This document shows, in pieces, positions 26,335 to 37,423 of a DNA stretch of 64,000 nucleotides. The translations under genes were made by a program, and so were the position numbers. Source of the stretch: Bombus terrestris (lineage: Eukaryota > Arthropoda > Insecta > Hymenoptera > Apidae); the NCBI RefSeq assembly GCF_910591885.1, contig NC_063281.1:14119200-14183199 (forward strand). The letters are read 5' to 3'. How positions within the stretch are numbered: the stretch's first letter is position 1; every line of letters starts with the position of its first letter. A model generated the notes under the pieces. That model did not search any database and was not told the origin of the DNA. It saw only the letters and a program-made list of their open reading frames with translations.

Positions 26335-26357
26335 TCGAATCGTATCGTATCGTATCG
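26335..26357. repeat. Inverted partner pentanucleotide (GTATC)n array
   Basis: Three to four copies of the reverse complement of the GATAC array on the left. Confidence 0.88.
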
Positions 26358-27810
26358 AACGTGGATTACGTACTTACTCGTTCATTTACTTACAGACACC
26401 CGAAACGCTTCCTTTCGCGTGTCCAGACTTTCTTTCGTGCGCCAGGTAAAAGTGTATCCTTTGTTGGGTCTGCGCGATGGATATTGTGCGTGGCCAGTTA
26501 GTTTTGCAACAGTTATTCAAATCTCCGACAGACCGCTTTGCATTCCAAAAGTACTCCACGCTTATCTTCCTTTCTCCGTGCATTTATCTGTTACGAGGAT
26601 CCACCGAATCCGCCCACTTCCACAACGATTTTATTCCTCTGGATTCGATTCCACCGGATTCCAGTTCCAATGCTTCGTCTACTATTAAAACATAGAACCA
26701 TGGAATTATAATATACGATGAATTTTGTCGACGATCGCCGTCTTTGGTATCGCTATGATCCGTCCGCAAAGATGACTTCATATTTTGCGTCATTTTTAGA
26801 CGCTATACAATTTTGTAAAATAAAGAAGAGAAAAAACGATCGGTTCTTAATAGTGTCGTACGTTTGGCGAATTAAACCAAAAAAGAAAAGAATCGATACG
26901 CGTATAAACATAATAAAGTTGTTGCCACAGGTGCTACATAATTTCCAAGCGAAAAATCTAAGTAGTCCACGTTGACGTTAAATAATTCGTGATTTTGGAT
27001 GAGAAAGCTCTAAACAGCGAAATAGCACGCGTGTGTATACATAGCTCGAAATTTTAACTGAAATTACGCTACCACGGAATAAACGAGGAATCTATGAGAA
27101 ATAATTATCCACTTACGTCGCATGTGCCCGTTTGATACACGTATACGTATACGCATTGATTTTCGTTCGTTTTATCAAAAGAAAATCTCTTTTATGAATC
27201 GAATAGTATCGATGTTTATCGAATGAACGATCATATCGATCGCAAAAGTATAAATTTTGATGTATTTAACAGCGTATTTAACAACAATCTATTTCGCCGT
27301 ATGCTTATATGAAAAATTATTTGTGTTGCCGTAATTTGTTAAGTCTTAATTTCCAATCACTGTCAACGTTGCATTATTCTGCACCGAGTCGATAACACCG
27401 AGTCGCATATGGTAACACGAATATTCTAAGCGAAAATATTATCACAGCCGATATAAATGTTTTCTGTAAATGTGTGTACGTACTAATACCGATTACCAGT
27501 GAGCAAAACGATTTTGATCGTCGATCCTGATAACGATCGTTCCGGTTAACTCGCGATCAAAGTTATTCTTAGCCACCGTTTGATTCCGATACTGTATCTT
27601 TTTTTAAATTTTCCGTTACCGTTGTAATAATTTCCGTAAAATATCTAAAAATGGAATAGATACGAAATGTACTATGCGAGACTGTTCTACTTTTTTATGT
27701 ACATTACAATTTCGAAAGGAAGTTCATAGGACTTTTAGCTTTATTTGATATTATTTCTTTCGATATTATAATTTCCGAATAAAGAAACGTTAGGAAGGAG
27801 CGTGGCGTAA

Positions 27811-27892
27811 GCTGCGGTGTCCGAGTGGTTAAGGAGTTGGACTCGAAATCCAATGGGTTTTTCCCGCATAGGTTCGAATCCTATCCGCAGCG
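27811..27892 (+). tRNA. tRNA-Ser (anticodon CGA)
   Basis: The 82-base sequence folds into a serine tRNA. Acceptor arms GCTGCGG and CCGCAGC pair exactly with discriminator G at 27892. The anticodon stem TTGGA/TCCAA encloses loop CTCGAAA with anticodon CGA at 27844-27846. A long variable arm with a GGG/CCC stem is present, as expected of class II tRNA-Ser. The T-arm carries GGTTCGAATCC (box B), and box A-like TGGTTAAGGAG lies in the D-arm. No intron is present and CCA is not encoded, as usual for eukaryotes. It reads UCG codons. It lies tail-to-tail with the NPC2-like gene. Confidence 0.97.
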
Positions 27893-27899
27893 GTGTTTC

Positions 27900-27906
27900 T
27901 TTTTTT
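27900..27906 (+). terminator. RNA polymerase III terminator of tRNA-Ser
   Basis: Seven T residues begin eight bases after the mature tRNA end, the standard Pol III stop signal. Confidence 0.85.
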
Positions 27907-28214
27907 CCGCCATTTCTTTTACCCAGCGTAACGCATAATTATTTGTAAAACAAACCATTGTCGAAATTTACGCGCACGCAACAGCACGAAACCGTTTACG
28001 CGTATACGAGAATATTAATTTCACGACGAAAGCGCGTCGTCTTTGTCTTTCGTACTTCGTATTTTCTTCCTTTAACTTAACTTTCGTATCTCATAGTCAA
28101 TAGTTAAGGAGCTATTTTAGGCGGTAGTTGTTACCGACTGATCCTAGGCATTTTAATAACGTAAGTACGTATGTAACGGGAAAGGATAAACAAACTCTTA
28201 TTAATACTTGTTCG
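27907..28214. other. Intergenic gap between tRNA-Ser and NPC2-like 3' end
   Basis: AT-rich spacer of about 0.3 kb with no feature seen. Confidence 0.6.
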
Positions 28215-28225
28215 TTTATTTTATT
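28215..28225 (-). terminator. Overlapping poly(A) signals of the NPC2-like gene
   Basis: On the minus strand two AATAAA hexamers overlap (AATAAAATAAA), about 80 bases past the stop codon at 28302-28304. This predicts a short 3' untranslated region that ends before the oppositely oriented tRNA gene. Confidence 0.75.
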
Positions 28226-28301
28226 AAGTTAGTAAGTTGGCGAACGATAAATTTTAATCGAGATTATTCGCAATAAGACGGTGAAGCACATGTGGTTAAC
28301 G

Positions 28302-28385
28302 TCATTTTGTTATCTTAATTTGAAACATAAAACAACATTCTTGCTCTTCTTCGTTCCAGATTTTCCATTTAAGATCGTACGTTCG
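28302..28385 (-). CDS. NPC2-like exon 4, C-terminus
   Basis: Acceptor TTTTACTTCAG is followed by RTYDLKWKIWNEEEQECCFM, then FQIKITK and TGA at 28302-28304. The final strand with paired Cys and a short basic end is typical for NPC2 proteins, so the gene is complete here. Confidence 0.95.
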   Translation of the reverse strand, partial: RTYDLKWKIWNEEEQECCFMFQIKITK

Positions 28386-28777
28386 CTGAAGTAAAAATAA
28401 TTTCTAATTAACACACAATCGACACGATTGTATAATTTAGTAGCGGTACTGTATGCACGATGAGGCATGTACAATACCTAAACTGAAACTACTTTCATAG
28501 ATACGTTTGCGCCTTAAGTACAAACCCATTTCTTAACACCTCGAGTACGTGTGTGCATTTTCCAAGAAAATTACACCTTGTCGAAAGTAATAAATACATA
28601 GGACAATTCATAGGGAAGTTTGACGATTTTAAAAAGCATATCTAATTAAGAGTTTAGTTAAGAAATGTACTTGCAATAGAATTCATTGCGACGTAGTTAG
28701 ACAGACAGACGGTACTACGTTACTAAAGGAGCTACGTATATCGTTTTACAGATACATATGTAGTTTCGTCTACTTAC

Positions 28778-28947
28778 GACAGGATATTTCTTTAAAATTG
28801 GTACTTCCACGTGGTACGTATTCCTTTGACCTGCTTCGATCGGACAAGAAGTCGCTAAACAGGCATCGGGACTCATTCCCAAAAATGGGATATCCATTAC
28901 CTGGCTTGCCCAAAAAATTCGACCTTGTATTTTTTCCGACGAGAAAG
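28778..28947 (-). CDS. NPC2-like exon 3, core ML motif
   Basis: Acceptor TTTCCCAG, donor GTAAGT; phase 1 in, 0 out. It encodes the central part of the fold, including VMDIPFLGMSPDAC, SCPIEAGQRNTYHVEVPI and LKKYPV. These match the family pattern of IPFP-like loop, DAC...CP...G, then a beta-strand with the YPxV turn. Two conserved Cys are present. The region binding the ligand is formed partly by this exon. Confidence 0.96.
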
Positions 28948-29130
28948 CTGGGAAATAAAAGACGAAGCGTCATTCATTTTCTCAAGGTATTTCGAATTAG
29001 ATTCTCGATGATTTACAACGTTAAATTCGGTAAAGACGGAACCATGTTATTGACATATCGTACTTCATTTGTCACGTTATATTATTTTTATCCCTAAGTC
29101 GTAAACGAGATTAGCAGTACCAATACTTAC

Positions 29131-29256
29131 AAGGTGTATAGTGGAACGTCATATTCCCAACAACTCCTCTTTTTAATTTACATGGTTTTCCTTCCGCACT
29201 TTCTTTACAAGGATCTATGTATACTTCGTGAATAGTGCAATTCGACTGAGTATCGG
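29131..29256 (-). CDS. NPC2-like exon 2
   Basis: A T-rich tract and TTTGTAG precede the exon, and donor GTAAGT follows. The frame reads NCTIHEVYIDPCKESAEGKP, then CKLKRGVVGNMTFHYTP. This is the region of strands after the first disulfide in ML domains, with Cys-containing DPC and KPC and one N-glycosylation sequon (NMT). Phase is 1 in and 1 out. Confidence 0.95.
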
Positions 29257-30545
29257 CTACAAAAAAAAAAATATATATATATATATATAAATTCTCGACG
29301 TTAATCGACTGACAAACTTTTACTACGTAGAATGTGAGAAATCGAGTCCAAGCTCCAAGTTCTCGTCAGTGATGTTTCTGTAACGTTTATAAATAAATTT
29401 TGCCGATTATCGCATCTCTTCCTGCTACGAACGCGATATAGCGAGAAGCTCATTATATGTATGCACATATATATTCGTATTTGCGATACGGTTGTTTATA
29501 AAACTGTGACGAAATAGTCAAACGCGATATGCCGTTGAATTAACTTTGTACATTTATCTCGATAAATGCTACTATGTACCATATATAAATCTAACGTCTT
29601 CTACTCGGTGGATAGAGGGCAAACTGTGGTACGTAGAAATTGGAAAGAAGCATTATAAAACTACAAATGATAATTTTGCAAATTCTCATTGTCATTTGTA
29701 AATATATAGAATGCCAAAAGGAAAAGACGCGCGTGTACTCGCGTTTTTACGACCTTTGAGTAGATACAAGAATTTCGAGATTTTTATGCGATAACCGTGA
29801 TAATACATAAATGTTTATTTGCGATTACGATTTAAAACGAATATATCGCATGCGAGGAATTACGTAAATGGGCAAAATAAATAGGTAATAAAGGCAAAAG
29901 CCGCGTCGTGTCCTCCTTTTTTTACCGGGAAACAATTTTTATATGTTTCAAACGATTAAACGTTTTTTTTCTTTTTTCGGATATTTTACGATTATCGACT
30001 TCACAGCATTATTTATACTCGATTATACCTTTAGTTTCTTATAAAACTTGATATCGATTTGTTATTTTTAAAACGCAAACTTTTCTCAATTACGTATACC
30101 ATATCGCGATAGTGGCGCTAAAATAAAAAAATCAACAAAGCCGGATCATCGTGTTTATTCCGCGTGTGGTCTTCGGCCTGCTCTCGCGTAATAATTTATA
30201 GTTGATTAAGAAATGACGATCCGTAGATTACAGACTTTTGCCGCACGAAGATTTTTCCAATTTCAGATCGAACAGTTTAAAATTCGCTCGTAGAAATCTG
30301 TTTCCCCGTTAGACTTGCTATCGTTTCGCGTTTTAAAAACTTGTAATTTTTCAAATCGAATAAATCGAAATTTCCAAAATTTCGTTGTTTCGTAAAAGAA
30401 CCAGGCAAATGGAAGGACAAGAAACGCGACGTATCTTTCAAGTATCGAAATTCACCGATTTACGTATCTATCTATCGGATCTGGCGTTTGTCGTACGAAA
30501 CGCGATTCGAATGGCGATTTGTAGAATCGGACGAGCTATACTCAC

Positions 30546-30648
30546 GATCAGGATAAGGACATTGCCGCCACGGCACGAGTTCCGCATAGACCATGGACAA
30601 GGCCACGAACAAGAAGAGGGAAACGAGTAGCGCACTGTTTCGGTTCAT
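30546..30648 (-). CDS. NPC2-like exon 1, signal peptide
   Basis: The ATG at 30646-30648 begins a 22-residue signal peptide (MNRNSALL, then a Leu/Phe/Val core, ending VYA) followed by ELVPWRQCPYPD, carrying the first conserved Cys. It ends in phase 1 at donor GTGAGT. On the minus strand, pyrimidine-rich sequence ending CAACAG lies 5' of the ATG and could be an acceptor, hinting at an upstream untranslated exon. Confidence 0.93.
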
Positions 30649-30790
30649 CCTCGATGGACGGTCGTTGCGATGTGAAGCGAACGAAATACGACGATTCTGC
30701 TCTATCAACAGAACGTGTACGACTGTTGAGGGGAGTAGGGAAGGTTGAAGAGTGGGGCCATAGGTCAATTGAAATTGTATCTCAAGTAGC

Positions 30791-31112
30791 TTACACACGG
30801 TGAGACTCGCCTCGCTGCGTCTAGCGAGAAACCATTATACGTACGTATCCATGATACGAATGTGATCGTGCGCAAGGAAGAAACAGCGTACCCTTCGATC
30901 AGCCGGGTAAGTATCCGCTCGTAAATTTCTATACGGCAACTTTTGTTCCAGGCGAAGGATCGACTACGTCAACTAGATTTCTCATTGAAATCGTAAGAGT
31001 TAAAGCTAGTAAATACGTAAATGACGTTGAAGTAGGCGACACGATACCCGAGATCACCTTGCGTAAGATCTGATCTTGGATCGTGCGGCGAGGCAAGTCT
31101 CACGGTGTGTAA
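30791..31112. repeat. Imperfect 29-bp inverted repeat flanking about 265 bp
   Basis: The left arm (30791-30819) and the reverse complement of the right arm (31084-31112) agree at about 25 of 29 positions. The shared core includes TTACACAC, GTGAGACT and GCCTCGC. It lies about 140 bases upstream of the NPC2-like start codon. It may be a small miniature inverted-repeat element, a stem in a 5' transcript, or a regulatory palindrome pair. No clear target-site duplication was identified, so the type is open. Confidence 0.65.
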
Positions 31113-32492
31113 AATGCTTTAGCGACGAGAAAGTAGCAAGTACACGTTTGTTTCGTCTGCCGTCGAAGCAACCGCGCGTTGTTATCACGCTATACCGTTG
31201 TTCCGTCGATTATTCGGTGACTATCGCGTTTCCGTAATCGTCAAACCCAGTTCTCATAATCGATCGCCGACCAAGTATTTCTTTATCTTCGCTTTCTCTT
31301 TCATTTGTTTCTCGTTCGCTGTAGCATATAAATTTGCGTATTAGTAGATATATAATTTATTTCATTTAAGTAAGTAAATAGTACTTGGCAGCGCTTACTC
31401 GGTAGCGAAAACTTTGTGATAAGATAAACGTTTCTAGTTCTATATAAAATAATGCTATTATCAATGCAAGTTTTTAAAAGGATACGATATTTTACGGATA
31501 CGTTTCAAAGTTTCTTTAACGTACTTTTCCTAATTGGCAACCGCTTCCCGCTCGTATAAGAGCAAACTCTCGTTAATCTACGAATATCACAATTACACGG
31601 AACCATACTTTCAGCAGTCCGAGGTATTTTAGTCGAAATTCGCAACTTTCCATATTCCTGGTGCTCGATCCCTTTCCAACGTCCACTCCATTATGCGCCA
31701 CTTTTTAGACGCTTTGAACATCGGGGATTAGCCGCGAAAGTACCATTCTCGACGAGTATAGGTACGCGCCGTATCCTATATAATACAAGACGCGTTTGAA
31801 CCGTCAGAGCCGGAAATAAGAGTTCGACGATCGTTCGAGTGGCGTCGCTATGCGGATCGAGCGTAAAGGCCGGCAAAGGGCCGAGGCCAACCTCGGATGA
31901 CCAATCAAACGCGAGACCTCTGGAAAAATAATTGGACGCAATTGTTAAATTGTGCATTTCCTGATAAAAGTGGCCCGGCCATGCCGGAATTCAGTCTCGC
32001 CGCCGATTCTGCCGAAATCTCAAATACGAGATCCGTCTTACCCTCTCAACGTCCACTTACTTCTCATTTAGGTGCCGCCGCCACCTGCCGTTACGATTCT
32101 GACCATTGGAACGGTCAATTTTTTCACCAATTTTTCTGCACCCTTATACGCGATTCGATTAAGAAAATCCAAAAGTAAAACATATTTAACGTAGTTAAAT
32201 AAGCTAAGGCTAAACCGATAGTTTACGATTTACGCCGAATGCTAATTTTTTGCCATCCAATTCGTTCGCCAACTGTCAATAAATTATAAAATCGTATTTT
32301 TCGAAAGGTAGAATAATTCACGTAATTAAGAATAGCTACGCTAAGAAAATCAAAGACGAGCAATCGTTGTCTTTCTTTCCGAGTAATCCCGTAGTGGTCC
32401 GTAAGTATACACCTAAATATATACTTTGTGCATATATTTATAGCTCGGTGTTAGCTAAGGTCTAGCTGGTGTCTAGCTAGGGTGTCAGACAA

Positions 32493-32494
<2 letters not shown>

Positions 32495-32523
<29 letters not shown>
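32495..32523. repeat. Poly(A) run of about 29, with nearby GTCTAGCTAG-type repeats
   Basis: A plus-strand A-run is preceded by AAATAAA and, just upstream, by several related copies of GTCTAGCT/GTTAGCTA. This is reminiscent of the 3' end of a retroposed sequence, but no body was recognised. Confidence 0.75.
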
Positions 32524-32525
<2 letters not shown>

Positions 32526-34691
32526 AAAAAACGCGAGATTTGTAAAAGATCAAACTAAAAATATAATCGGTACGATCTGAAGCGTGTATTTTACGTAAGA
32601 CGACGTAAAGTCGGTAAAACTATCCAACTCGTTCCATTAACGTTTGGAAAGTTGTCCGGGAGAGTTGGGACGAAGCTTCGCGTTGTTACCTACCTCGAAC
32701 AGAGTTTCACCTAATTTTTGAATTCTAATTCCCTTGGGCCAAAAATATAACGCAACCTTGTAACGGTTTATACAGAATCAGGCCACCGTTTCTCAAAGTG
32801 CGATCCATGCCCTATTGGCGTTTTGTAACTTTGCTCCACGTCGAACCTATCCAAACGTGATCACATCGTGCTTGAACATAGAACGTAATTATATCGTTAT
32901 CGTTAGTGAAACCGGTTATAAACAAAATAAAAAGGAAATTGAAATTGTATTATACGCTGATAAAAGAAAATTAACTTTTACGTTGTCTCTAGCGATTCTT
33001 CGGTTATTTAATAAAATTAATATGACGGAAGAAAGTGGTAACATGGAACCCTGTTGGAGAATTGAAACCTCAGAATCGTTGATACATCTTGGATAGATAG
33101 ATATTAAATAAATACCGTATTATCGATAAAATCGCAAACATCGATTCATCGTGTCTCTTCCTTTTCCCTTCAAACGGTCTAAAGCGATCGATCCCTGTCA
33201 TTTTTCACCGGTATTTCGTATATCGTTCGTTTTCAGCCGGCTCTTTCGCGTCATGCATCGTTTTAACGTTTTGTCCAACGAGAAAAGATGTTCGCGGGCG
33301 AAACTGAACAACGACGGTAAAATGTTGGAGAAGCAACGTCTCGAACGATGAAGCAACGAAGCGTTTACCGCGGTTGGAACGAGCAATTGGAAGAAGATAG
33401 ATAGCGTCGTTAGGGATCGACGGCGTAAAATGTAAATGGACGAGATAAACGAAATAATTATTATTCGCAGTGTCGATTAGAGCTAGTCCGATGGCTGGGG
33501 CCATAATAGCGGATCACTCGGTCCATACGCCGCACACCGTGCGTTATAACAGCTAATATGCAATTATTCAATTGAAAGAACCGGTTGATTCACAAGGTAC
33601 TAGTCGGCGGATAGTTTAGAATTTAGAATAGAAGATGTTTTCGTGGACAGCGTGCTTTGGCTCTTACTTTTCAAATCAAACAGAGATAGAGACGGAGATG
33701 CGTACGAATCGCGAACAAGATTCGTTGGAAACGACTCGCAGTTTACAAATAGCAGCTAAACAGCTGGCAAAATACAAATTTTTCAGCGGGAAAGAAAATA
33801 TTCCAAATTTATCATCCGACTGAATATCTTTAGGAAAGGGTTGGAAAAATACGACGTTTTACGGTTAAATTCAATTTCATTCGGTGACAAAATTTTGTTC
33901 GGTAACAATTTCGATAACGATCGTTTATAATTTGAATGATTTTCAGAGAAAACGTTGGCGATCTTTCTAGCTTTCCATAATTTTCACACAAAAAGATACT
34001 TACAATCTCCTCTATTCGTATTGGAAACGTTTAAATCAAACACGTACATGCTTTGAAATATCGGAATGCCGCATATTTCATTCAGATCCGTTCGTCGAAC
34101 TAGCGTGTGTAAATAATTTATTAAATAAACGATTTATTGAACCATCGTATGGCTCTCTTCACTTGTTTATTACATACAAGATTTAACAAAATAATAATAA
34201 ACTTACAATAATACAAATATTAATCGTGTCGTTAACGAAACGTTCTTACAAACGATTAACTGTACAGAATTCGGCGTAAACGTATCGACGTTCGTCAGAA
34301 ACTGTAAAAGTTTCATCAGGCAGTGTCGAATAGCACCAACTAGAAAATGAAAATGAATTCAATGACATAAAGAGATATTACTAGACATAAAAATAACTGT
34401 TAGAAAGGTGCAACATGTAACGATGCTTAGTAACAAATACTTATCGAACCTACGAATATTAATCGATCAATGAAATCAATGTGAAATTTACTGTTAACGC
34501 TAATTCTAAGTCACATGTCGCGTGAATTCGATATCAAGAATCGATATCGATTGAGAACCGAAGCGGCGTGTCATCTTTTTACATAATCGACGTCATTCGC
34601 AGTGAGATTGTCCTTGCTGGAGCAATCGTCATTACAGAGGAGCAGGTATCGATTCTTTGGTATCACCGTAATGCGCGCGCGCGTGCGCTCC

Positions 34692-34693
<2 letters not shown>

Positions 34694-34765
<72 letters not shown>

Positions 34766-34773
34766 CGTGCGTG
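34694..34773. repeat. (GT)n microsatellite
   Basis: About 33 GT copies followed by a few GCGT units. The open frames of alternating Cys/Val or Thr/His here are artefacts of the repeat. Confidence 0.97.
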
Positions 34774-36538
34774 GTCGTTTGACCGTAATCGAAACTGCTT
34801 GTTTTTCCAGCTTTTTCGCACGACGACAAATTCATTTATTCGAACGATCGATTCTTTCGAGAAGCAAACTTTTATCAAAACCTCTCGTGCTTTCCAACGC
34901 GATTTTACTTTATTTACTTCGAGTTGCAAATTACTGTCCGATTACTTAACCGTTTAAAACTTTACCGAGAATCCGTAGCCGCGTTAATTGCAACTTTTCC
35001 AATTCTTATACTCGCCGCGATCATCGGCAGCTTTCAACTTTACGATTACCGTAAAATTACCATCCAACTTGTTAAACTATTTCTCTACTATACGTATTTT
35101 TCGTCATCGCTTTCGAACGTGTCAAGTGCATCCTCTGGTTACTCGAGAGGAACGATATTCGTAAAATTACGCGACCGATGCTTTTACTAGGAAATACCTT
35201 CTCTATCGAAAACTTTGTCTCAAGAAACACCCAGGTATTTGACGCGTCGACGATTTTCTATTCAAATCGATTTATGAAATAAAGAGCTAACGCATTTTCT
35301 GTATCCAGTTAAGAAAATTTCGCGAAAATTTTCTCCATTATCGAGATACAAGCGAAAGAAAGTATCGATAAGGATCGTATCCCGAATATTTAATCAGAGC
35401 TTAAACTTACTTCGAACGACGACCTCGTCTAGCGGATAATTTGGTCGAACGTAAACGTGTTTGCTATTTTTATCATTCGAGCGGAATGTCTTTTAATTTC
35501 TACGTAGGAAAAGCCGCGGTTCGATCGTTGAAAGGAAATAGGAAATCGCAAATAAATATCCGAAGAGATCGCGACTAGAAATTCATCGCGTAGACGTAGA
35601 AAGGTGGAAAAATTTGACAAATTGACGGATATAATTGTTGGATATAACGAGATAAAAAGCGAGACATTTAGCTGTAAAGCTGAAATAATAGTCGTTGAAT
35701 GGTTACAAGTCGAAGCAATATCACACTTGGGAAGAAAATTTCACTCGCTTCCTCGAATGACAATCTCCACCAACACACACCACTTCATCGGCGACGTTCT
35801 CCCGTCTCTTTGGCAAATCTATTTTTGCTTCTCGTTCTCGATGCGTGTTCACGTTAACTGCTCGAGCTTGTTCTCAATCGAGACGATCGAGTCGAACCGT
35901 TCCACCGACCCGGACCGATCGATCGCAAGAAAACAAATCCAGCGCACGCACGGTCTGCGTAAGAAAACATGTTTTATCCATACCATCCTAGCTGATCGAT
36001 TAACCGTAATTGCTAATGTTATTACAATTGGACGTTCGTTTGATCGACTGTCAACGATAAAAAATTGTTCTTACCGTTAATTAAACGATTACCTCATTTC
36101 TCTATAGAGATAGACGATACTTTTCCTAGAACGCTTCTTTGTATTTGTAACTGCTCTTTTATGTATTTCTCGCGTATATCACGGATACGTGAGATATTCG
36201 ACAACGATTCAGTCAATTATACATGATAATACGCAAATATTATACGCGTATCGATGCGCTCGCTTTACTAATAATTTATAATAAATTATGGAAGGAAAAT
36301 TAGAAGCAAAACAAGTTGACGAATAACGGAATCTCCAGAATCGCAAATAATCCTTGTCGCTTAACTGGAAAACTTAAATCGTCGATACATTTCTGACGCG
36401 CGTTCTATCCAGTACGTATTAAACGCGATACATCGCAGATTATACTTATTACGCGTTAATACTAGAGTCGAAAAGAAAACAATTACAGTTGTCTGTAATA
36501 TACGAATCGTAATTAATACGCGCGCAATGAATATTTAA

Positions 36539-36544
36539 TTTATT
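36539..36544 (-). terminator. Candidate poly(A) signal of the SAM-domain gene
   Basis: The first minus-strand AATAAA after the stop codon at 36896 lies about 350 bases downstream. It would give a 3' untranslated region that includes the octamer repeat at 36629-36660. Confidence 0.5.
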
Positions 36545-36628
36545 AAGTCGTTAATTTTTAAGTCGTTAGACTTGCATGTTTTTCAAACATTAGTTCACTT
36601 TTCGAGTGAATTCAAGTTCGCTTTAACG

Positions 36629-36660
36629 TTTCATCGTTTCATCGTTTCATCGTTTCATCG
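36629..36660. repeat. Octanucleotide tandem repeat (TTTCATCG)n
   Basis: Four perfect copies lie within the predicted 3' untranslated region of the SAM-domain gene. Confidence 0.9.
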
Positions 36661-36895
36661 TTCGATCAGGGAAATCGGTTCATCTTTCGAGTGAAATGAG
36701 AAACGTCGCGCTTCGCTATTCAAAAAAAACCGATCGTCGAAAGCGTTCAAACGGACAACGATGAAACCTGAAAACTCGAAGAAACACGATCGTATTAAAA
36801 CACGAAAGGATAAAAATTCTCCTTCGGCGGCTTCCGGATGTACCTGCTCGGAGTTGGCTGTGTAATCTTGCGGAGAACAACGCGTTCCGTGGGAC

Positions 36896-37057
36896 TCACA
36901 CAACGTAAATTGGATCCTTACACACCGATATCCTCGCTTCTTGCAGAATCCTCAGCCTTGGTCCCAAGGGAACACCCATCTTTTGCAACCTCTCTTCGCT
37001 TAGGTAGGGAAGCTCTACCATACCGACTTTTTCTTTCTCAAACGCATTTGCATATTT
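36896..37057 (-). CDS. SAM gene last exon: second half of SAM domain, stop
   Basis: After acceptor GTCCCAG the frame encodes KYANAFEKEKVGMVELPYLS, then EERLQKMGVPLGPRLRILQE, the helices 2-5 portion of a SAM fold including the characteristic LGVPLGPRxRIL end helix. It closes with ARISVCKDPIYVV and TGA (36896-36898). The C-terminal -YVV resembles a PDZ-domain ligand. Phase 0 in. Confidence 0.93.
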   Translation of the reverse strand, partial: KYANAFEKEKVGMVELPYLSEERLQKMGVPLGPRLRILQEARISVCKDPIYVV

Positions 37058-37423
37058 CTGGGACACGTTCAATTTAGTTAATCGAAAGAACACGAAAAAT
37101 GGTATTTTAGTTGTGTCTGATAACGCGGTAAAAAGAAGAATCGCTTTTCGCACCGTTGCGTCAATTTGAACGAATAAAAGTATCGGTATACAGAGCGAAC
37201 GGAAATATCTGTCGCACAAATTTCTTCGACGCTATGTCGATCGCCGACGTTAATTGGCATTAGGGAAAAAGAGTATTTTTTGAAAATTTGCTCTACGATT
37301 CATCGCGATTCCATTTAATAACGCTTACTTAGTGGATAAACGCGCGAATCGATAATTCTATCGATCAGATTAGAAACATTGATACGACTAGAGACGAAAG
37401 CAGCGGTAATTCGAATTACCTAC

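Larger units (their letters stand above)
16243..27810. other. Intergenic DNA between the EML-like and NPC2-like genes
   Basis: Eleven kilobases hold no recognisable protein gene on either strand. The plus-strand frame at 17058-17300 is open but resembles nothing I know. A CpG-rich, GC-richer belt lies at about 22700-25200; it may hold an unrecognised promoter or untranslated exons, with donor-like CAACAG|GTGAGC at 25151. Otherwise the stretch has simple repeats, listed separately, a short hairpin at 20041-20063 and a weak candidate exon at 22027-22251. Confidence 0.55.
28386..30545. other. NPC2-like introns
   Basis: Introns at 28386-28777, 28948-29130 and 29257-30545. They are AT-rich, with a small (TA)n run near 29272-29288, and contain no recognisable nested gene. 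Confidence 0.7.
28302..30648 (-). other. NPC2-like (ML-domain) gene locus, complete, 4 exons
   Basis: The four exons 30546-30648, 29131-29256, 28778-28947 and 28302-28385 join in frame (phases 1, 1, 0) into 160 residues plus stop, the usual length for NPC2-type proteins. NPC2 proteins are small secreted or lysosomal beta-sandwich proteins that bind cholesterol or other lipids. Insects have several copies, some used in sterol homeostasis, others proposed to carry pheromones or bind microbial lipids. Seen here are a signal peptide (hydrophobic core VSLFLFVALSMVYA, likely cut before ELVPW), Cys in WRQC, NC, DPC, KPC, DAC, SC and a terminal CC, the motif GMSPDACLATSCPIEAG, and the final aromatic strand LKWKIW. 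The family call is firm. Which insect paralogue it is, and its ligand, is not decided. Confidence 0.95.
30649..36538. other. Intergenic DNA between NPC2-like 5' end and SAM-gene 3' end
   Basis: This should contain the NPC2-like promoter near its right-hand start, but no TATA box or initiator could be assigned with confidence. Two overlapping opposite frames at 31691-31957 (minus) and 31897-32178 (plus) lie in a GC-richer patch and have no recognisable domain. A 29-base poly(A) at 32495 and a (GT)n array at 34694 are listed separately. I see nothing else. Confidence 0.55.

Noticed and set aside
31691..32178. Two opposite overlapping frames of about 90 codons in a GC-richer patch
   Set aside because: No recognisable domain, no supporting splice sites, and each is the shadow of the other strand.
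34632..34957. Overlapping open frames on both strands around 34.7 kb
   Set aside because: They are created by a GT dinucleotide array and have no independent coding character.
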